Assembly (NCBI RefSeq): GCF_008728515.1
Contig: NC_044996.1
Coordinates: 107,967,467 to 108,031,466 of the forward strand
Source: Papio anubis
Taxonomy: Eukaryota; Chordata; Mammalia; Primates; Cercopithecidae
DNA length: 64,000 nt
Direction of reading: 5' to 3'
The notes below the pieces were generated by a model. That model was not told the DNA's origin. It did no database searches and saw nothing but the letters and a program-made list of their open reading frames with translations. The first letter of the stretch is position 1. Every line of letters starts with the position of its first letter. This document shows, one piece after another, positions 11,945 through 25,254 of the stretch. Made by a program: the position numbers and the translations under genes.

Positions 11945-12120
11945 TTTTAGCCGCATCAGAATCCCTGAAGGACTATCACACAGACTGCTGGGTCCCACTC
12001 CAGAGCTTCTGATGCCATAGATCTGAGGTAGGGCTATAAAATTACATTTCTACTCAGTTCCCAGGAAATGCTGCTGCTGCTGCTGCTCCCATTACCACAG
12101 TTTGAGAATCACTATCCTAA
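11945..12120 (+). mobile_element. MER5-type hAT DNA transposon remnant
   Basis: Recognised from CATCAGAATCCCTGAAGG, GGGTCCCACTCCAGAGC, GATGCCATAGATCTGAGG and the terminal CAGTTTGAGAATCACTATCC. Non-autonomous hAT-Charlie group. A (CTG)5 run lies at 12070-12084. Confidence 0.7.
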
Positions 12121-12236
12121 TGAGAGTTCCTTGGAAACATTCTGAGGAAGTATTTACGGAATGCTAGGGTTAACAAATTTAAAGAGATCTTTCACTGAAT
12201 GACTTTTTAGGGTCCTTAATATATATTTAGTATAAA

Positions 12237-13625
12237 CAGTCATGCATCACTTAACAATGTGGATCCATTCTGAGAAATATGTTAGGCTGTTTCATCATTG
12301 TGCAAACAGGACGGAGTGTATTGTCGCAAACCTAGATGGCACAGCCTACTAGTAACCTAGGCTATATGATATAGCCTGTTGGTCCTAGGCTATAAATCTA
12401 TTCAGCTTGTTACTATACTGAATACTATAGGCAATTATAACAATGGTAAGTATTTGTATATCTAAACATTGAAAATGTACAGGAAAAATATGATATAAAA
12501 GATAAAAAATGGTACTGTACAGGGCACTTACCATAAAAGGAGTTTGCAGGGCACTTATCATAAATGGAGCTAACAGGATTGAAAGTTGGCCTGAGTGAGT
12601 GGTGAGCGAATGTGAAGGCCTAGGACATTACTGTACACTACTGTAGACTTTATCAACACTGTCCACTTAGGCTACATTAAATATATAAAAATATATTTCT
12701 TAAAAAAAATATTTTGGTTGGGAGTGGTGGCTCATGCCTGTCATCCCAGCACAGTGGGAGGATTGCTTGAGCCCAGGAGTTCGAGACCAGCCTGGGCAAC
12801 ACAGTGAGACCTCATCTCAAAAAAATTAAAATTAAATTAAAAAATAAAAAATAAAATGAAATGAAAATAAAAAGAAGGAAAATGTTTTTCCTTCTTCAGT
12901 AATAAATTAACCTTAGCTTCCTATAACGTTTTTACTTTATACTCTTTTTAAATTTTTAACTTTTTAACTCTTTAGTGGTAACACAACTTAAAACACACAT
13001 TGTACAGCTGTACAAAAATATTTTATTTCTTTACATATATCCTTATTCTATAAGGCTTTTTCCTATTTAAAAATTTTATTGTATTTTTTTACTTTTTGAA
13101 CTTTTTTGTAAAAAATTAAGACACAAGCACACACATTAGCCTAGGCCTCCACAGGGTCAGGATCATCAGTATCACTGTCTTCCACATCCACATCTTATCC
13201 CACTTGAAGGTCTTCAGGGACAATAACATGCATGGAGCTGTCACCTGCTATTATAACAATGCTTTCTTCTGTACTACCTCCAGAAGAACTCGCTTGAAGC
13301 TACTTTATAGTTAATTTTTTTCATAAGTAGAAGGAGTTTACTCCAGAATGACAATAAATAGTAAATACATTATTAGCCAGCAGCATAGTCATTTGTTATC
13401 ATTTTCAAGTATTATGTACAATATATAATTGTATGTACTATACTTTTATATGACTAGCAGTGCAGTAGGTTTGTTTACTCCAGTATTGCCACATACACGT
13501 GAGTAATGTGTTATACTGTGATGCTATGATGTCAATAGGCAATAGAAACTTTTCAGCTCCTAATCTTATGGGACCATCATTCTATACACGGTCTATTGTT
13601 GACTGAAACATCATTATGCATGCAT
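12237..13625 (-). mobile_element. Tigger-family (pogo-like) DNA transposon, interrupted by an Alu monomer
   Basis: Left terminus CAGTCATGCATCACTTAAC and right terminus near TCATTATGCATGCATGT are the inverted ends of this Tigger group. Internal blocks include CTAGATGGCACAGCCTAC, CATGGAGCTGTCACCTGC and AGGATCATCAGTATCACTG. The last two, read on the minus strand, correspond to the acidic C-terminal end of the transposase (DSDTDDPDPV-like). The frame is not intact. An Alu left monomer (12714-12835) is inserted inside. Confidence 0.8.
12714..12835 (+). mobile_element. Alu left-monomer (FLAM/AluJ-like) with a long A/T-rich tail
   Basis: Single Alu monomer, from TTGGGAGTGGTGGCTCATGCC to GTGAGACCTCATCTC, followed by a TAAAA-rich tail to about 12880. 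Inserted within the Tigger copy. No right monomer follows. Confidence 0.75.
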
Positions 13626-15403
13626 GTATTTGTAAGTCTCCTGAAACGGAACATGATACATGCATTTGTGATATTTGACTACAGTACCCTTTTTCAAGAG
13701 ATATTTTACTGATTTAACAACTTCCTAGTCATTGGTCTTATTTATACCCTCTGAATTAACACGTAAGTCTCCTCCATATAACAGGCCAACTAATACAGGA
13801 AGAAAGACAGTAAATGGTTTCCCGTGGGACTTCTCTTTTCCAGAATAAACATGTCTTGTTTCTTCATCTGTTTGCCATAGAAAATGGATTTGAGTCTGCA
13901 TCATCTTCCTCTGAAAATACAGTGACCTATGCTGAGTGCAATACTTTGTGTTTGGTCTGACAAGTGCAAAACTGATCAGGATTATCGGCTTCCTTGTTTT
14001 AAAGACAATACATATGTTAATGTGGTCTAAGATATCCGTGGGTTTTGAATCAGTTTTTCTGAGGATAAATCAAACAATCAACATTAATGTATTTTGAACT
14101 TTTAAGAGAAGAAAGCTAAATGCTTCTAAGAGACAATTATTTTCTTATATGCTATCCAACTCAAAAAGGTGAGTCAAAGCAAGCCACTAACTCCAGTAAC
14201 CGGAAAGCAGTCTAATTTAGAAGAATAAGCAATTGGAAGGTAATATAGCAGGACACAAAGCTTCTAATCCAAGTCTAATCAAATTACCAAGCATTCCATA
14301 ATCATCTTCTATGTATTTCTTGTACTGGGCGGCAAGGTAATATAATACTGAGAACTCTACATGGATTCAGTTGGCAAGTAGATTTTATCTCACTTGCCAA
14401 ATCCAGTCCATTAGAAGATATCACTTAAAGTAAGAATCTGACCTGTAGGAAAGATACTATTATAGATTAGTTATGTCTGCCACATATTAGGGAACAGGAA
14501 GTAGTGGCAGAGAATTTGCCAGTGCTCATCAAAGTATTTGGAAGCCTAATGGACCCTAAATGATGATACCAGAACTAAATTATTTTCTTTTTTGCCCATG
14601 ACACAGCCCTCAGGAGATCCTGAGAACATGTGCCCCTAAAATTAGAATTTTTTAAAATGTGAAAACAAAATAAAGGAGAAGGTGGCAGCTTTGATCTCTA
14701 GGATGAAATCAGACTACCTCCTCTAAAAACATGGGGCAATTTCCAGGATGCAAGGTCTTGCGTTAGGACATTTAACTAAAGCCATGATGTTTGAAACTAA
14801 AGTTGATCACTTCCTTAAATTGAGTGATCACTTCCTTAATTGCCTCTTTCTCCTTAAATTGTGTGAGTTAAATTACAGCTATCAGGAATCATGTGCATGC
14901 CTTAATGAAGGATTACATGATGTGACAAGTATACAGAATGTAAATGTGCCTTGAGAACACAATACTGGGGTGTTATTTAACACACGAAGGTTTCCCATTA
15001 AAGGAAATAAAGAAAAACCTAAACTTTTTTTCTGCAGATTCAGTTAGGAAACACTCTTATTAAATATTTCAAATCCAAGGCATATTTACACATACATACA
15101 CACAAAATAAGTATATTTATTCAAAAAATGTAACCACTTTTTCATAATTTCAAAATAAATAAGCTCTCACCCATGCTTTCTCTTCAAAAGAAAATAATAA
15201 AAATAAATGACATAAGTAGATGCAACAAGTCACAAAGATGAGTAGCAGGTGACCTCTGCCCTCAAGGTTCTTCAGTGCAAGAGGTAACAGAGATATAATA
15301 AAAGAGATACACAAAGAGTTCTATTGTAAGACTGAACATGATGGATGTTCAAGGTCAAAAGGCAGGCATATTTCTGGTGGGTGTGTGAGTTTGTGGTTTG
15401 GAT
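13626..15403. other. Intronic sequence with no confidently named repeat
   Basis: About 1.8 kb. A 15-bp sequence beginning TGATCACTTCC is repeated with a 21-bp period at 14804 and 14825. A possible L2-like fragment lies at about 15230-15330 (CTGCCCTCAAGG). No gene support. Confidence 0.5.
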
Positions 15404-15742
15404 GCCCTAATTTATTTATTTATTTATTTACTTACTTAACTTATTTATTTATTTATTTTTGAGACAGAGTTTCGCTCTGTAGCCCAGGCTAGAGTACAGT
15501 GATGCGATCTTGGCTCACTGCAACCTCTGCCTCCTGGGCTCAAGAGACCCTTCCACCTCAGTCTCCTGAGTAGCTGGGACTACAGGTGTGTGCCACCACA
15601 CTCGACTTTTCTTTTCTTTTTTTGGCATAGACGGGGTTCTTCCATGTTGCCCAGGCTGGTCTCAAACTCTGGGCTCAAGCCATCTTCCCACCTTGGCCTC
15701 CCAAAGTGCTGGGATTACAGGCATGAGCCACAGCAACTGGCC
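15404..15742 (-). mobile_element. Alu (S or J), antisense, with a TTTA-rich tail
   Basis: Antisense full-length Alu, GAGACAGAGTTTCGCTCTG to GCCACAGCAACTGGCC. The tail has become a (TTTA)n tract at 15410-15460. Flanking GGATGCCCTA and GGTGCCCTA look like the target duplication. Confidence 0.9.
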
Positions 15743-18069
15743 ATAGGTGCCCTATTTTTGATATAAAACTATACACCAGCAACAGTAGCAAGAACATCAA
15801 GAACAGAGAATGAGGACTTTCTACAAATGAACCTAGCATTCCATATCTCTTCTTCAATGCAAAAGTCAGGGCCTACTGACCTATTGTGCAACCCTGGAGT
15901 TATTGAATTTCTCATGGGAACAAGGTTAGTCAGAAAAGGAATAAAGACATTATGGCATTGATTGGGGGAGCCTTGTGGTTGTTTTGAGTAATGTATTTAA
16001 TCTTACTGATATCCCAAGCTTGTTAAGTAGTGTGCACTAGTTAGAAAAAGGGTTGTCAGAACAAATAGTTATGTGAAGAAAACAAAAACCTAAGTGTCAC
16101 TTATTCATCTGTAAAACTGAAAAAATAGCACCAATCTCAAGTTATAAGTTATAAATAAGTGCTTTGCTCAGGGCTTGAAAAAGAACAAATTTACAATAAG
16201 TAGTAGTGTGACTCACTGTTGCTACCATTGTGGCAGTTATTCCGTGAAAGAAAAAAAATGATATTTATCAAGTTGATAATAAAAATACACTTAGAAAATA
16301 TAGAATAAATAGGATTAACTTGCCGTGAGTCTGTCTCCTTAACTTCAGGAATGCCTGGGAGTTTGGTCTCCTTGGTCAAGTCTGGTATGAAATGTAGTAG
16401 CTTTACAAAGTGCTATTTAATGTCTCAAATTCGCTTGGAGGCACACTGTAGTAGCTTGTCTGAACTATTTTTGGAAAACATATAGGCTGACTGCACCTGA
16501 CTAATTGATTACATAGTCTAGTTTCAGCTACATGACCAGTGGGATATCAAACATCTTCTGTAAATGTGTGCCTTAGCTCCCAATACCAAGGTTATCTTGC
16601 ACATATCTTGGTGGTTCACAATTAGAAGACAAATGTGTCCTGTGCAACTAAAAATGGCCTTGTGAGTGATCTCTCTCCTGCTGTACCATACCTTGAGTCA
16701 TTATTAAAGCCTTACGAGAATATACCCCGTAGAATCTTATAAGTCCTTTCAGTTAACCAATGCTGTATAGTTGCTACAATATACTTTTATGATTCATAAA
16801 TATTTTGGGTATATCATGAGATTTTAAAATTTCAGAACTTCTTCTCAATAAATGGTCGAGAAGTGGTCCTTATTATAAGAATTTGATACTTGTAACAAAC
16901 TTGTGAGGAAACAGCCTTTGCCATAATGTATATGCTTGCTTTTATTAACTTCAACTTTGGTCAAATATATGTTGATAGCTTATCATCACTGAAAGTTTAA
17001 CAACAGACCACAAAGAAGCTCTTAGAAAGGATAGATTATGGAAGAAAAATTACATACATGACAGGTATGTATGTTTAGATAATCATAAGTAACTATAACA
17101 AAATATGCTTTATTGAATTTTAGGTTGACAGTTTGGGTGGCTATTCAAGGTTTTACATAATCACTACAGATATGAATGACAGTAATACCTCATTTATGCA
17201 GAAATGCAAAAGTTGCTCAAATAAACCCATTCTCATGAACTTAGAAACAAGAGACAACCAAGGTCATGCATTACAACTCACCTGATGCTTTATCTACAGG
17301 GAAACCTCAACTTCTTACACTAACCAAAGGTCAGTTTCCTCTATGCATGTGCAGGAGCCTGGCTCCTGAGACTTCAAAGCCTCATTGCACATGAAAACTG
17401 GAAAGCAGAAGGGACAGGGTGAGCTGAACTAGATCAACATACTGAAAGCAAACAGAAGTGAAAGCTAATTAATCTGAAGGCAAGGGAGAAGAGAGTCAGA
17501 AGGTTCTTTGGGGGTTAGAGTAGGATCTAAACCCCAGCACACTGACAGCTCTCAAGGCTATAGACATCAATGATTATGTTTATCATGGTGAATGTGAGTC
17601 ACCAATAAAGGGCTATATGATGTTCAGGATAATGTTCAAGGAGGCAGTAAATTATATAATCTAATTTAGAACTATTTCTATAAAAATATGGTTTTTAAAA
17701 ATATTTTAAATCATGTTTAAAAAGGTAAGCATCCGCAATCTGCAAAATATATTTGCTCAAATAGAAAATTTCTTCCCAGTGTTGTATAAATGTTGGTGTA
17801 CTAGAGACTAAATCTACAGAGTCCACAAACTAACCAGGAAGCTGATTCCTTTTCTGAATAAATCTCTAGTAATCTGGCTTAACTGTAAATTTCTCATACA
17901 AGACTGTAGAACATGCAAAGCTCTCTGCTTATTCAAGCCGCCTGTTTATCACATGAAAGCTGCCTTTTGAGATATGTTGCTGAAGTCTAAGAGAGCCAAT
18001 ATCTATTAACCATTTTCACCAACCCTGTATTGAGGCAAGTGAAAGTATAGGATAAGGAAAAAGTATGGT
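15743..18069. other. Intronic sequence with no recognised repeat
   Basis: About 2.3 kb, AT-rich, with no repeat I can name and no supported exon. It is one of the longest repeat-poor stretches in the window, so it is a reasonable place to look for conserved non-coding sequence. Confidence 0.5.
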
Positions 18070-18240
18070 ATGGTAAAAAGACCCTGAATTTGTAGTCAGG
18101 ATATATGGATTCCTGTTGCAGCTCTGGCAGTAAACTGGCTCTCTGATACTACATTTGTTGCTTAATTTATCTGAACGTGTTTCCTAATTGATGAAGCAAA
18201 GGTGTTGGATATGATTTCTTAAGTACTTTCAGTTGTAACC
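18070..18240 (+). repeat. MIR
   Basis: Diverged MIR with AGACCCTGAATTTGTAGTCAGG, CAGCTCTGGCAGTAAACTGG and a CTGAACGTGTTTCC block. Confidence 0.7.
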
Positions 18241-18253
18241 ATAAAGCGTTCTA

Positions 18254-18374
18254 GGGCGGGCGCGGTGGCTCAAGCCTGTATTCCCAGCACTTTGGGAGGC
18301 CGAGACGGGCAGATCACAAGGTCAGGAGATCAAGACCGTTCTGGCTAACACGATGAAACCCTGTCTCTACTAAA

Positions 18375-18406
<32 letters not shown>

Positions 18407-18572
18407 CCTAGCCGGGCGAGGTGGCGGGCGCCTGTAGTCCCAGCTACTCGGGAGGCTGAGGCAGGAGAATGGCGTAAACCCGGGAGGCGGAGCTTGCAGT
18501 GAGCCGAGATCCAGCCACTGCACTCCAGCCTTGGCGACAGAGCGAGACTCCGTCTCAAAAAAAAAAAAAAAA
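18254..18572 (+). mobile_element. AluY with an expanded middle A-tract
   Basis: Young Alu with GGCTCAAGCC at the head. Flanks AAGCGTTCTA and AAGAGTTCTA are the target duplication with one difference. The middle linker is expanded to nearly 30 A residues at 18380-18406, in addition to the terminal poly-A. Confidence 0.93.
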
Positions 18573-21174
18573 GAGTTCTATAATTGGAAAGAATTTCAGA
18601 AAGTGGGAGTAGTGTATCGGATCCAAATCCCTTTGGGATATTAATACACAATTATCCAGCCAAGCAATCACCATACCCCAAACCAACAATAGACAAACAA
18701 ACAGAGAAAATCAAAAAAGCACCCACCCCACCCAATCCTGTGCTTAGCTTTATTTTTTAAAAATCTTATGAAGTGTCAAACTCATAATTCTTTGTTTTCT
18801 TGCTTCTAAGTCATTTTGATACTATTATTCAGTTGTGCCTGCATATAATGCCTTCAAGCTTTTTTTTTTCCCTGCTAAAATAAGTGTTAAATAGGTACTT
18901 CTTATCACAGACTGATGGAAACAACTTTCCCTAGGAAATCAAAGTCTCACACTCTGAAGTGACATTTCACTTACTAAAAAACAAAATTAGGCAAACTAAA
19001 AAGACACTATTTAAATCATCCTCCTATTTTTACTTAGGAAGGTGGCAATACATACAATGTCCCCATTTATTTCACCATTGTTAAACTATTTCTGGAAATT
19101 AAAAGTTAACTTTTCATAGCTGATATGTTTATAATAATTCAGAATTTATTGTATGGTGATGTCCATGTGCCCAACCAGTTTTGCAAACTTATAGTTTAGT
19201 ATAGCATATAGTATATGTTTACACAGGAATGAGGGAACTGAAACCCATTCAAAAGCTCATATATTTAAAAAATAATTCGAAGTTGCAGGATTGAGCTAGT
19301 GGGAGTGGGGAGACTGAGAGGAAAAAAAATGATTATTAATATATTTAATACCTAAAATCTACCCCCTAAGGACCATATAGTAGTTATGATCATTACCTAA
19401 AACTTAAACAAATCTGTAGTACCAGAGGCATACAATGAAATACCAGATAACAGGTAGGTTTCCTGGAAAAAGTGTGGATAATATGCCAGAAATGGATTTC
19501 TATATGAGAGATGACAAAAGAGGTAATGTGTGTCTATAAAGTCAGTATTCTTTAAAAATAAAACAAACATGGTTCACACCAGAGTGACACTATCTATCTC
19601 AGTATGGTATTCGTAAAAGCCAAATTTTAGGGCATACATTCAGATGTCTCTCACCTAATGATTTCATGCTTTGTAAGGAAAAAGGACATAGAGAGAAATG
19701 GCACAATATATTCTCCCACAGAGGAAGGCAAAAGGCAAAGTTTTCTTTGAAGGGGTTTTAAAATTTATAACTACTTCTTATCAAAAAGAATTCTTCATGA
19801 AATGGCAGATTACAGCAATCAAATTAATAGCAATTATGCAAATTGATTTAAAGGCATGGTATTCTAATATATATTTCTGAACCAAGAGCAATGCTTTGCC
19901 CACAAGAAACAAACAAATATGGAATTATTAGTCTAATTTGGCATGATTAAGCACACAATCAGGTGGAATCACCAAAACAAGAGAATTCCAAAGACAGCTA
20001 GTTCTACTCTTACTGGTGCCTCAATTGTACCAGCAGCAATATCAGTAGTCTTGATGTTTGCGGTTGTTACAACCATAAGATTTCCTTTCTAGTTTATGGA
20101 CCCTATCTATACCGATTACATTCTATCTCATATAAAAGACTATGGCAATAGCTGTGACTAATAATCACCATTTAATAGAAAATAAAGACAGGTAGATAAA
20201 ACTCATAAGATGAACTATAGTTTGTAGTGCATAATTTTATGTTGTAATGATTGCTTTACAACTCATCAGTATAGACTGTAGGATAGGTATTATATGTGAT
20301 AGTTGTAATCTAGACTCTAGGAGTGGATAACTGTCCTAGTAGGACACATATTACATTTAACCAAAAAGCCACATTTCAAAGGTAGCTACTACAAAAGCAT
20401 TTGGCTATATTTCTCTCCAGCCCACAATAGAGCATAATGGGTTTAAGAAATGGAGTTTCATTGATGAGTTTAGTGCTACTGTTAGTAAGCACTAACATGA
20501 ATTTCACAAATGACTTTTCACTGGTGAAAGAAATGTTGTTTTTATGTGAATTTGCTCCAGAAATGACAGCAGCAGTCAAGGGTTTGCCTGAACACAGTAT
20601 AAAAATCTAAAGCCTCTGAAGTTTGTACTCTTAGGAATGGTGGCCAAGACTTGATTCCTAAAAGTCCTCATGTTTAGCTGATGATGTGAAGGATTCTTGA
20701 TTGCTTTAATCTAACTAGATGGGTTAGCTGAATACCACTGCTAGAATGCTGTCACATATGCCTTAGATGAACTTTTTATCAAAGATATTGTGGGAGATCC
20801 TAAATGAGGAAAGAAATAGGATTTCATAGAGTTTATATAATAAGTTATATGGCAGAACTGTATCATCTCGTTGATAAATGTCTGTGTATAGCAAAATTCG
20901 GTCTAAGACTTAGTTGTAACCTGGTAGTCAAATTGTGGGAAGCCTAGACCTCACATGCCTTTAACTATTGGCAGCTACTGATATTTGCCAAAAATAATGT
21001 AGTAATTGTAAAAGCCAAATTGATTTTGATTATATTCAATAAACTCTTGCTATTGATTCTACATGTACATCAATCCCAAAAGAGGTGGTGGGCTGATGTG
21101 TAGAATTCTGGAATCTCATTTGTTTCCAAACTGGACTGTTAACCACCCATGAAATCAGCACATTTTTATTTAGT
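18573..21174. other. Intronic sequence with no recognised repeat
   Basis: About 2.6 kb of AT-rich sequence. Short ORFs (for example at 19698-19880) have no domain or splice support. Nothing is named with confidence. Confidence 0.5.
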
Positions 21175-21175
21175 T

Positions 21176-21468
21176 TATTTTTTTGAGACAGAGTCTCACT
21201 CTGTCACCTAGGCTGGAGTGCAGGGGTGTGATCTCGGCTCACTGCAACCTCTGCCTCCTGGGTTCAAGCCATTCTCCTGCTTCAGCCTCCCCAGCAGCTG
21301 GGACTACTACAGGGTGCACCACCGTGCCCGGGTAATTTTTGTATTTTCAGTAGAGGCAGGGATTCGCCATGTTGGCCAGGCTGGTCTCGAACTCCTGGCC
21401 TCAAGTGATCCACTCGCCTCGGCTTCCCAAAGTGCTGGGATTACAGGTGTGAGCCACCACATCTGGCT
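21176..21468 (-). mobile_element. Alu (S), antisense
   Basis: GAGACAGAGTCTCACTCTGTC to GAGCCACCACATCTGGC, flanked by GCACATTTTTA and GACACATTTTTAA, which fit a target duplication. Confidence 0.9.
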
Positions 21469-22064
21469 GTGACACATTTTTAATTAATTCATTTATATAT
21501 ATACGAGCTAGATGCTTTAAGAAGCCTCTGAACTCAATGCATACTGCATTGATATTGGTTGAAGTACATGAAATTACAGTTTTTGAAGGCCAAAATCATG
21601 ACTTCCAGCCATTTCACATGGTTCAACCTAATACGTTGAGTGTAGGTTCATATGGTTCAACCTAAAACATAGGCCACATTGGAAACACTGGAAGAATTAT
21701 ATACTTCAAAACCATGAAATAGAGAGTGAATGATTTGTCACCATCAGAGAAGCACATAATAGTAGCTATTCCACTAGTTCTTCTATCACTTTCTTTCCTA
21801 TCTGTTCACACATTAATACAGCCTCAAAATGTGGATGGTAATTAATGGTCATGAGTCGCAGATTTTCAGAACTGAAAGAGATCTGGTAGCTTTCCAAATT
21901 TTATTAGTCATAGGATCCTCTGCAAATCAACCTATCATGAAATAAAAACAGATAAAATACAACGTAGTAGAGTTGTTCTGTCTGAAGGAGAGGTGTTATA
22001 TACCAGGGGCACTTCCTTTTCCTCCCTTCCCTCATGGTGGCCCCTCGGGGGCCCCTTTAGAAGA
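21469..22064. other. Intronic sequence with no recognised repeat
   Basis: About 600 bp between an Alu and a MIR. The phrase ATGGTTCAACCTAA occurs twice about 45 bp apart (around 21620 and 21650). No gene support. Confidence 0.5.
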
Positions 22065-22240
22065 CCTGTGGCTTCACCAAACACATTGGAAACCACTGAT
22101 CCATCTTAATCCCTTCATTTTACTGACCAGAACACTACACTGAAATCTATAGGTTAAGTGACTTACCCAAAGCCACAGCTACTTGATGATAGGACTAGGA
22201 CTACACCTTGGTCTCCAGAATCATACTCTGCTCTCCTTTA
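22065..22240 (+). repeat. MIR
   Basis: Diverged MIR containing AGGTTAAGTGACTTACCCAAAG, the well-conserved MIR core, then ACTAGGACTACACCTTGG. Confidence 0.8.
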
Positions 22241-22484
22241 GACTCAACTTACTTCTATAAAAAACACCATTATATCGAGAGAATGAAAAGACAAACCACC
22301 CAGTGGGAGAAAACATTTGAAAAAGGTACATCTGATAAAAGATTGCTATCCAAAATGTATAAAGAACTCTTAAAACAGTAAGAAGACAAGCATATAAAAA
22401 TGGGCCAAAGATCTTAACAAACACCTCACCAAAGAAGATACGTGAATGGCAAATAAACAAATGAAAATATGCTCCACAGCATAT

Positions 22485-22853
22485 GGTCATGTGTTGCTTA
22501 ATGGCAGGAAACATTATGAGAAATGCATCGTTAGGTGATTTTGTTGTTGTGCAAACATCATGGAGTGTACTTACACAAGCCTAGATGGCATAACCTACTA
22601 TACACCTAAACACCTAGGCTATATGGTATAGTCTCATTGCTCCTAGGCTACAAAACTGTATGGCATGTGACTATACTGAATACTATAAGCAACTTACTGA
22701 ATACTGTAAGTAACATAATGTAAGTATTTGTGTATCTAAACATATCTAAACATAGGAAAGGTACAGTAAAAATATGGTATATAATCTTATGGGACCACCT
22801 TCATATATGTAGTCTGTCATTGAAGAAAACATCATTATGCAGTTCATGGCTAT
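22485..22853 (+). mobile_element. Short non-autonomous Tigger element inside an L1
   Basis: Ends GGTCATGTGTTGCTTAA and TCATTATGCAGTTCATGG are the terminal inverted repeats. The core (ACCTAGGCTATATGGTATAG, CTTATGGGACCACC) matches the outer parts of the longer copy at 12237-13625. TA dinucleotides sit at both junctions and the L1 reads through when it is removed. Confidence 0.85.
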
Positions 22854-23570
22854 ATATCATCAGGGAATTGCAAGTTAAAACAAGAAGACACCACTACACA
22901 CCTATTTAACTGGCCAAAATCTAGAACACTGACAACATCAAATGCTGTCAAGGACATGGAGCAATAGGAACTCTCTTTCATTGCTGGTGGGAATGTAAAA
23001 TAGTACAGTCACTTTAGAAGATGGTTTCATGGTTTCTTACAAAACTAAACATACTCTTACCATATGATACAGCAATTGTACTCCTTGATATTTACCCCCA
23101 AACAGTTGAGAATTTACAAGCATCAAATCATGGAAAGACATGAAGGAATCCTAAATGCATAATACCAAGTGAAAGAAGCCAATCTGAGAAGGTTTCTTTC
23201 TCTTCAATCTGAGAAGGCAAAATTACAGAGATAATAAAAAGATCAGTGATGGCCAGGCATGGAGGGGGAGTGGGCAGGAGGCATGAATAGGTGGCGCACA
23301 GAGGATTTGTTTTTAGGGCAGTGAAACTACTGTGTATAATACTATAATGGTGGGTACATGTCATTCTTTACGCATTTACCCGAACTCATAGAATATACAA
23401 CACCAAGAGTGAACCCTAATGTAAATTATGGACTTTGGGTGATAATGACATGTCAATGTAGTTTCATTGATTGTAACAAATGTACCTCTCTGGTAAGGGA
23501 AGTTGATAATGGGAAGGGATTAAGTGACTGCTTCATGGGAATAGGATCTCTTTTGGAAGTGACGAAAATG

Positions 23571-23664
23571 TTTTGTAACTAGAAGGTTGCACAGCAACCT
23601 TTAGTACATTTTGTAACTATTTTCCTTACAGCACAGCAACCTTCTGGTTACAAAATGTACTAAA
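23571..23664. repeat. Inverted duplication (fold-back) within an L1 3' UTR
   Basis: An 18-bp perfect inverted pair lies at 23600-23617 and 23647-23664 (TTTAGTACATTTTGTAAC and its complement). A second pair at 23571-23590 and 23636-23655 matches in 19 of 20 positions. The two pairs overlap, as expected from a template-switch event. Confidence 0.95.
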
Positions 23665-23745
23665 TGCCACTGAATTATACACTTTAAAATAGTCAAGTCT
23701 ATGTTATATAAATTTTGCCACCATTTAAAGAAAATCAATAGTGCT

Positions 23746-25254
23746 AAAGTTGAGAAACCTTTCTAAACTTATGTGCCAAAGGTTATTTTCTTCTTTAATA
23801 AGTAAATGGCAGAGAGGATTGCATCAAACACAAAAAGCATCAAGCACTATAATGAGTTTTTAAAAAGTAGCCTGACTCTCAGTTCTTTTCTAGTGAGAAA
23901 AACTTGCCAAGAAAAAATTATGGCAGTTGTCAGCCACAAGCAGATCCATGTTACTGTTATAAAATTCTGAAGATAAGGATTTATAATAAATTATTGACAT
24001 CATCTAAACTAAAGAGGCCTGAATATGTCACCATAATTAAGAGACTCTCAAATCTAATACAGGCAGAAAAATGAAATAATTAATTGACTTTAAGTGGATA
24101 CCTTCACTTGAACCATAAACCAGGGGAGGTCCCAAATAAAATTAGGCACTTCATTATAAGACAGTTACTTTACAAGGCTTGTCAGTTTGAAGGTTCATTC
24201 CCTATTCGACAACATAGAGCTGTACACTCAGTTAAAGTTTAGAATTGGCTTCAACTTAACAATAGTTCAGCAGTGAATCAAATAACTTACGTATTTACTG
24301 TGGTGGCTGTAAACCATTTTCCCTTCCACTAAGTCTTGACAACTAGGGGGATATGTTTGAGTTCCTTGGGATAAAGGAGTCCAGCACATGCAATGACCCA
24401 GAGGAATTATGCAGCTATGTTGTAATAAGAAACAAAGACTAACTGGCAATACTACCACTGTTTTGCTATAGCACAACCATAAAAATTCATTTATGCTAAG
24501 ACATTAAGGTCATGTTACTATTAAGTACAGAAAATGAAAATGGAAACTGATTTTTCATATAAAGATTTTATAGACCTACAATTTTCTTCTAAGCTAGGTA
24601 GGTAAGACCTATTTCCAAAGACTAAATACTGGAAGAGGAAAAACAGAAAAAAAAAATGCTAAGTTATCTTCATATTTTATTTCGGATTATCCTCCACAAA
24701 TAAGACCTGCCTGATTGCAATCATTAAGCTATTCCAGATATTGTTTTGTATATAACAAAGCAAAATTATTTTGAAAATTCATGGCTAAGTATTATTCCTA
24801 TTTTGTGGAAGATGTGTACAAGCAGCTAGCTCATGGTTTGCTATTATCAAGACAACATGACGAACTTCTCCCAGAAGCTCTGTTTTTAAGGTAGATAGTG
24901 AAAATAGCCATTAATAACTTCATATGAGGCTAGCAGATACCACAAATTGCTTCCACAGCACTTAGAAGATTCAGTAATAGAAATGTGTGCTAAGATAGAA
25001 AAAAATTCAGATGGAAAGTAGCTATATCTTTAAAACACAAATTCTACCAAAACACTGTAAAAAAACAATAATCACAAAATTTTTAAAGCAAGAAAACTGA
25101 AAAATATTCATTGTAGATAAAGAGAAGACTTACTGGGAGTACTGGGCCTTTTACCGTTTTATCATGAATATACCAGTTGGTCAGAGGAGAAATGAAAAGG
25201 TAAAATATAGTTTCAATTACCATCTGAAGATGATTAAAGATAAATACCCTAGAA
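23746..25254. other. Intronic sequence with no recognised repeat
   Basis: About 1.5 kb AT-rich sequence. No exon, RNA gene or named repeat seen. Confidence 0.5.

Larger units (their letters stand above)
22265..23745 (+). mobile_element. L1 (L1M-type) 3' part, split by a Tigger insertion
   Basis: Sense L1 from ORF2 end (AAACACCTCACCAAAGAAGA) through GCTCCACAGCATA, resuming after the inserted transposon at TCATCAGGGAATTGCAAG and running into the 3' UTR (TGAATTATACACTTTAAAATA). No intact frame. Its 3' UTR contains a local inverted duplication at 23571-23664. Confidence 0.82.

Noticed and set aside
12070..12084. (CTG)5 as a possible disease-type triplet repeat
   Set aside because: Only five units inside an old MER5-type transposon. 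Ordinary length.
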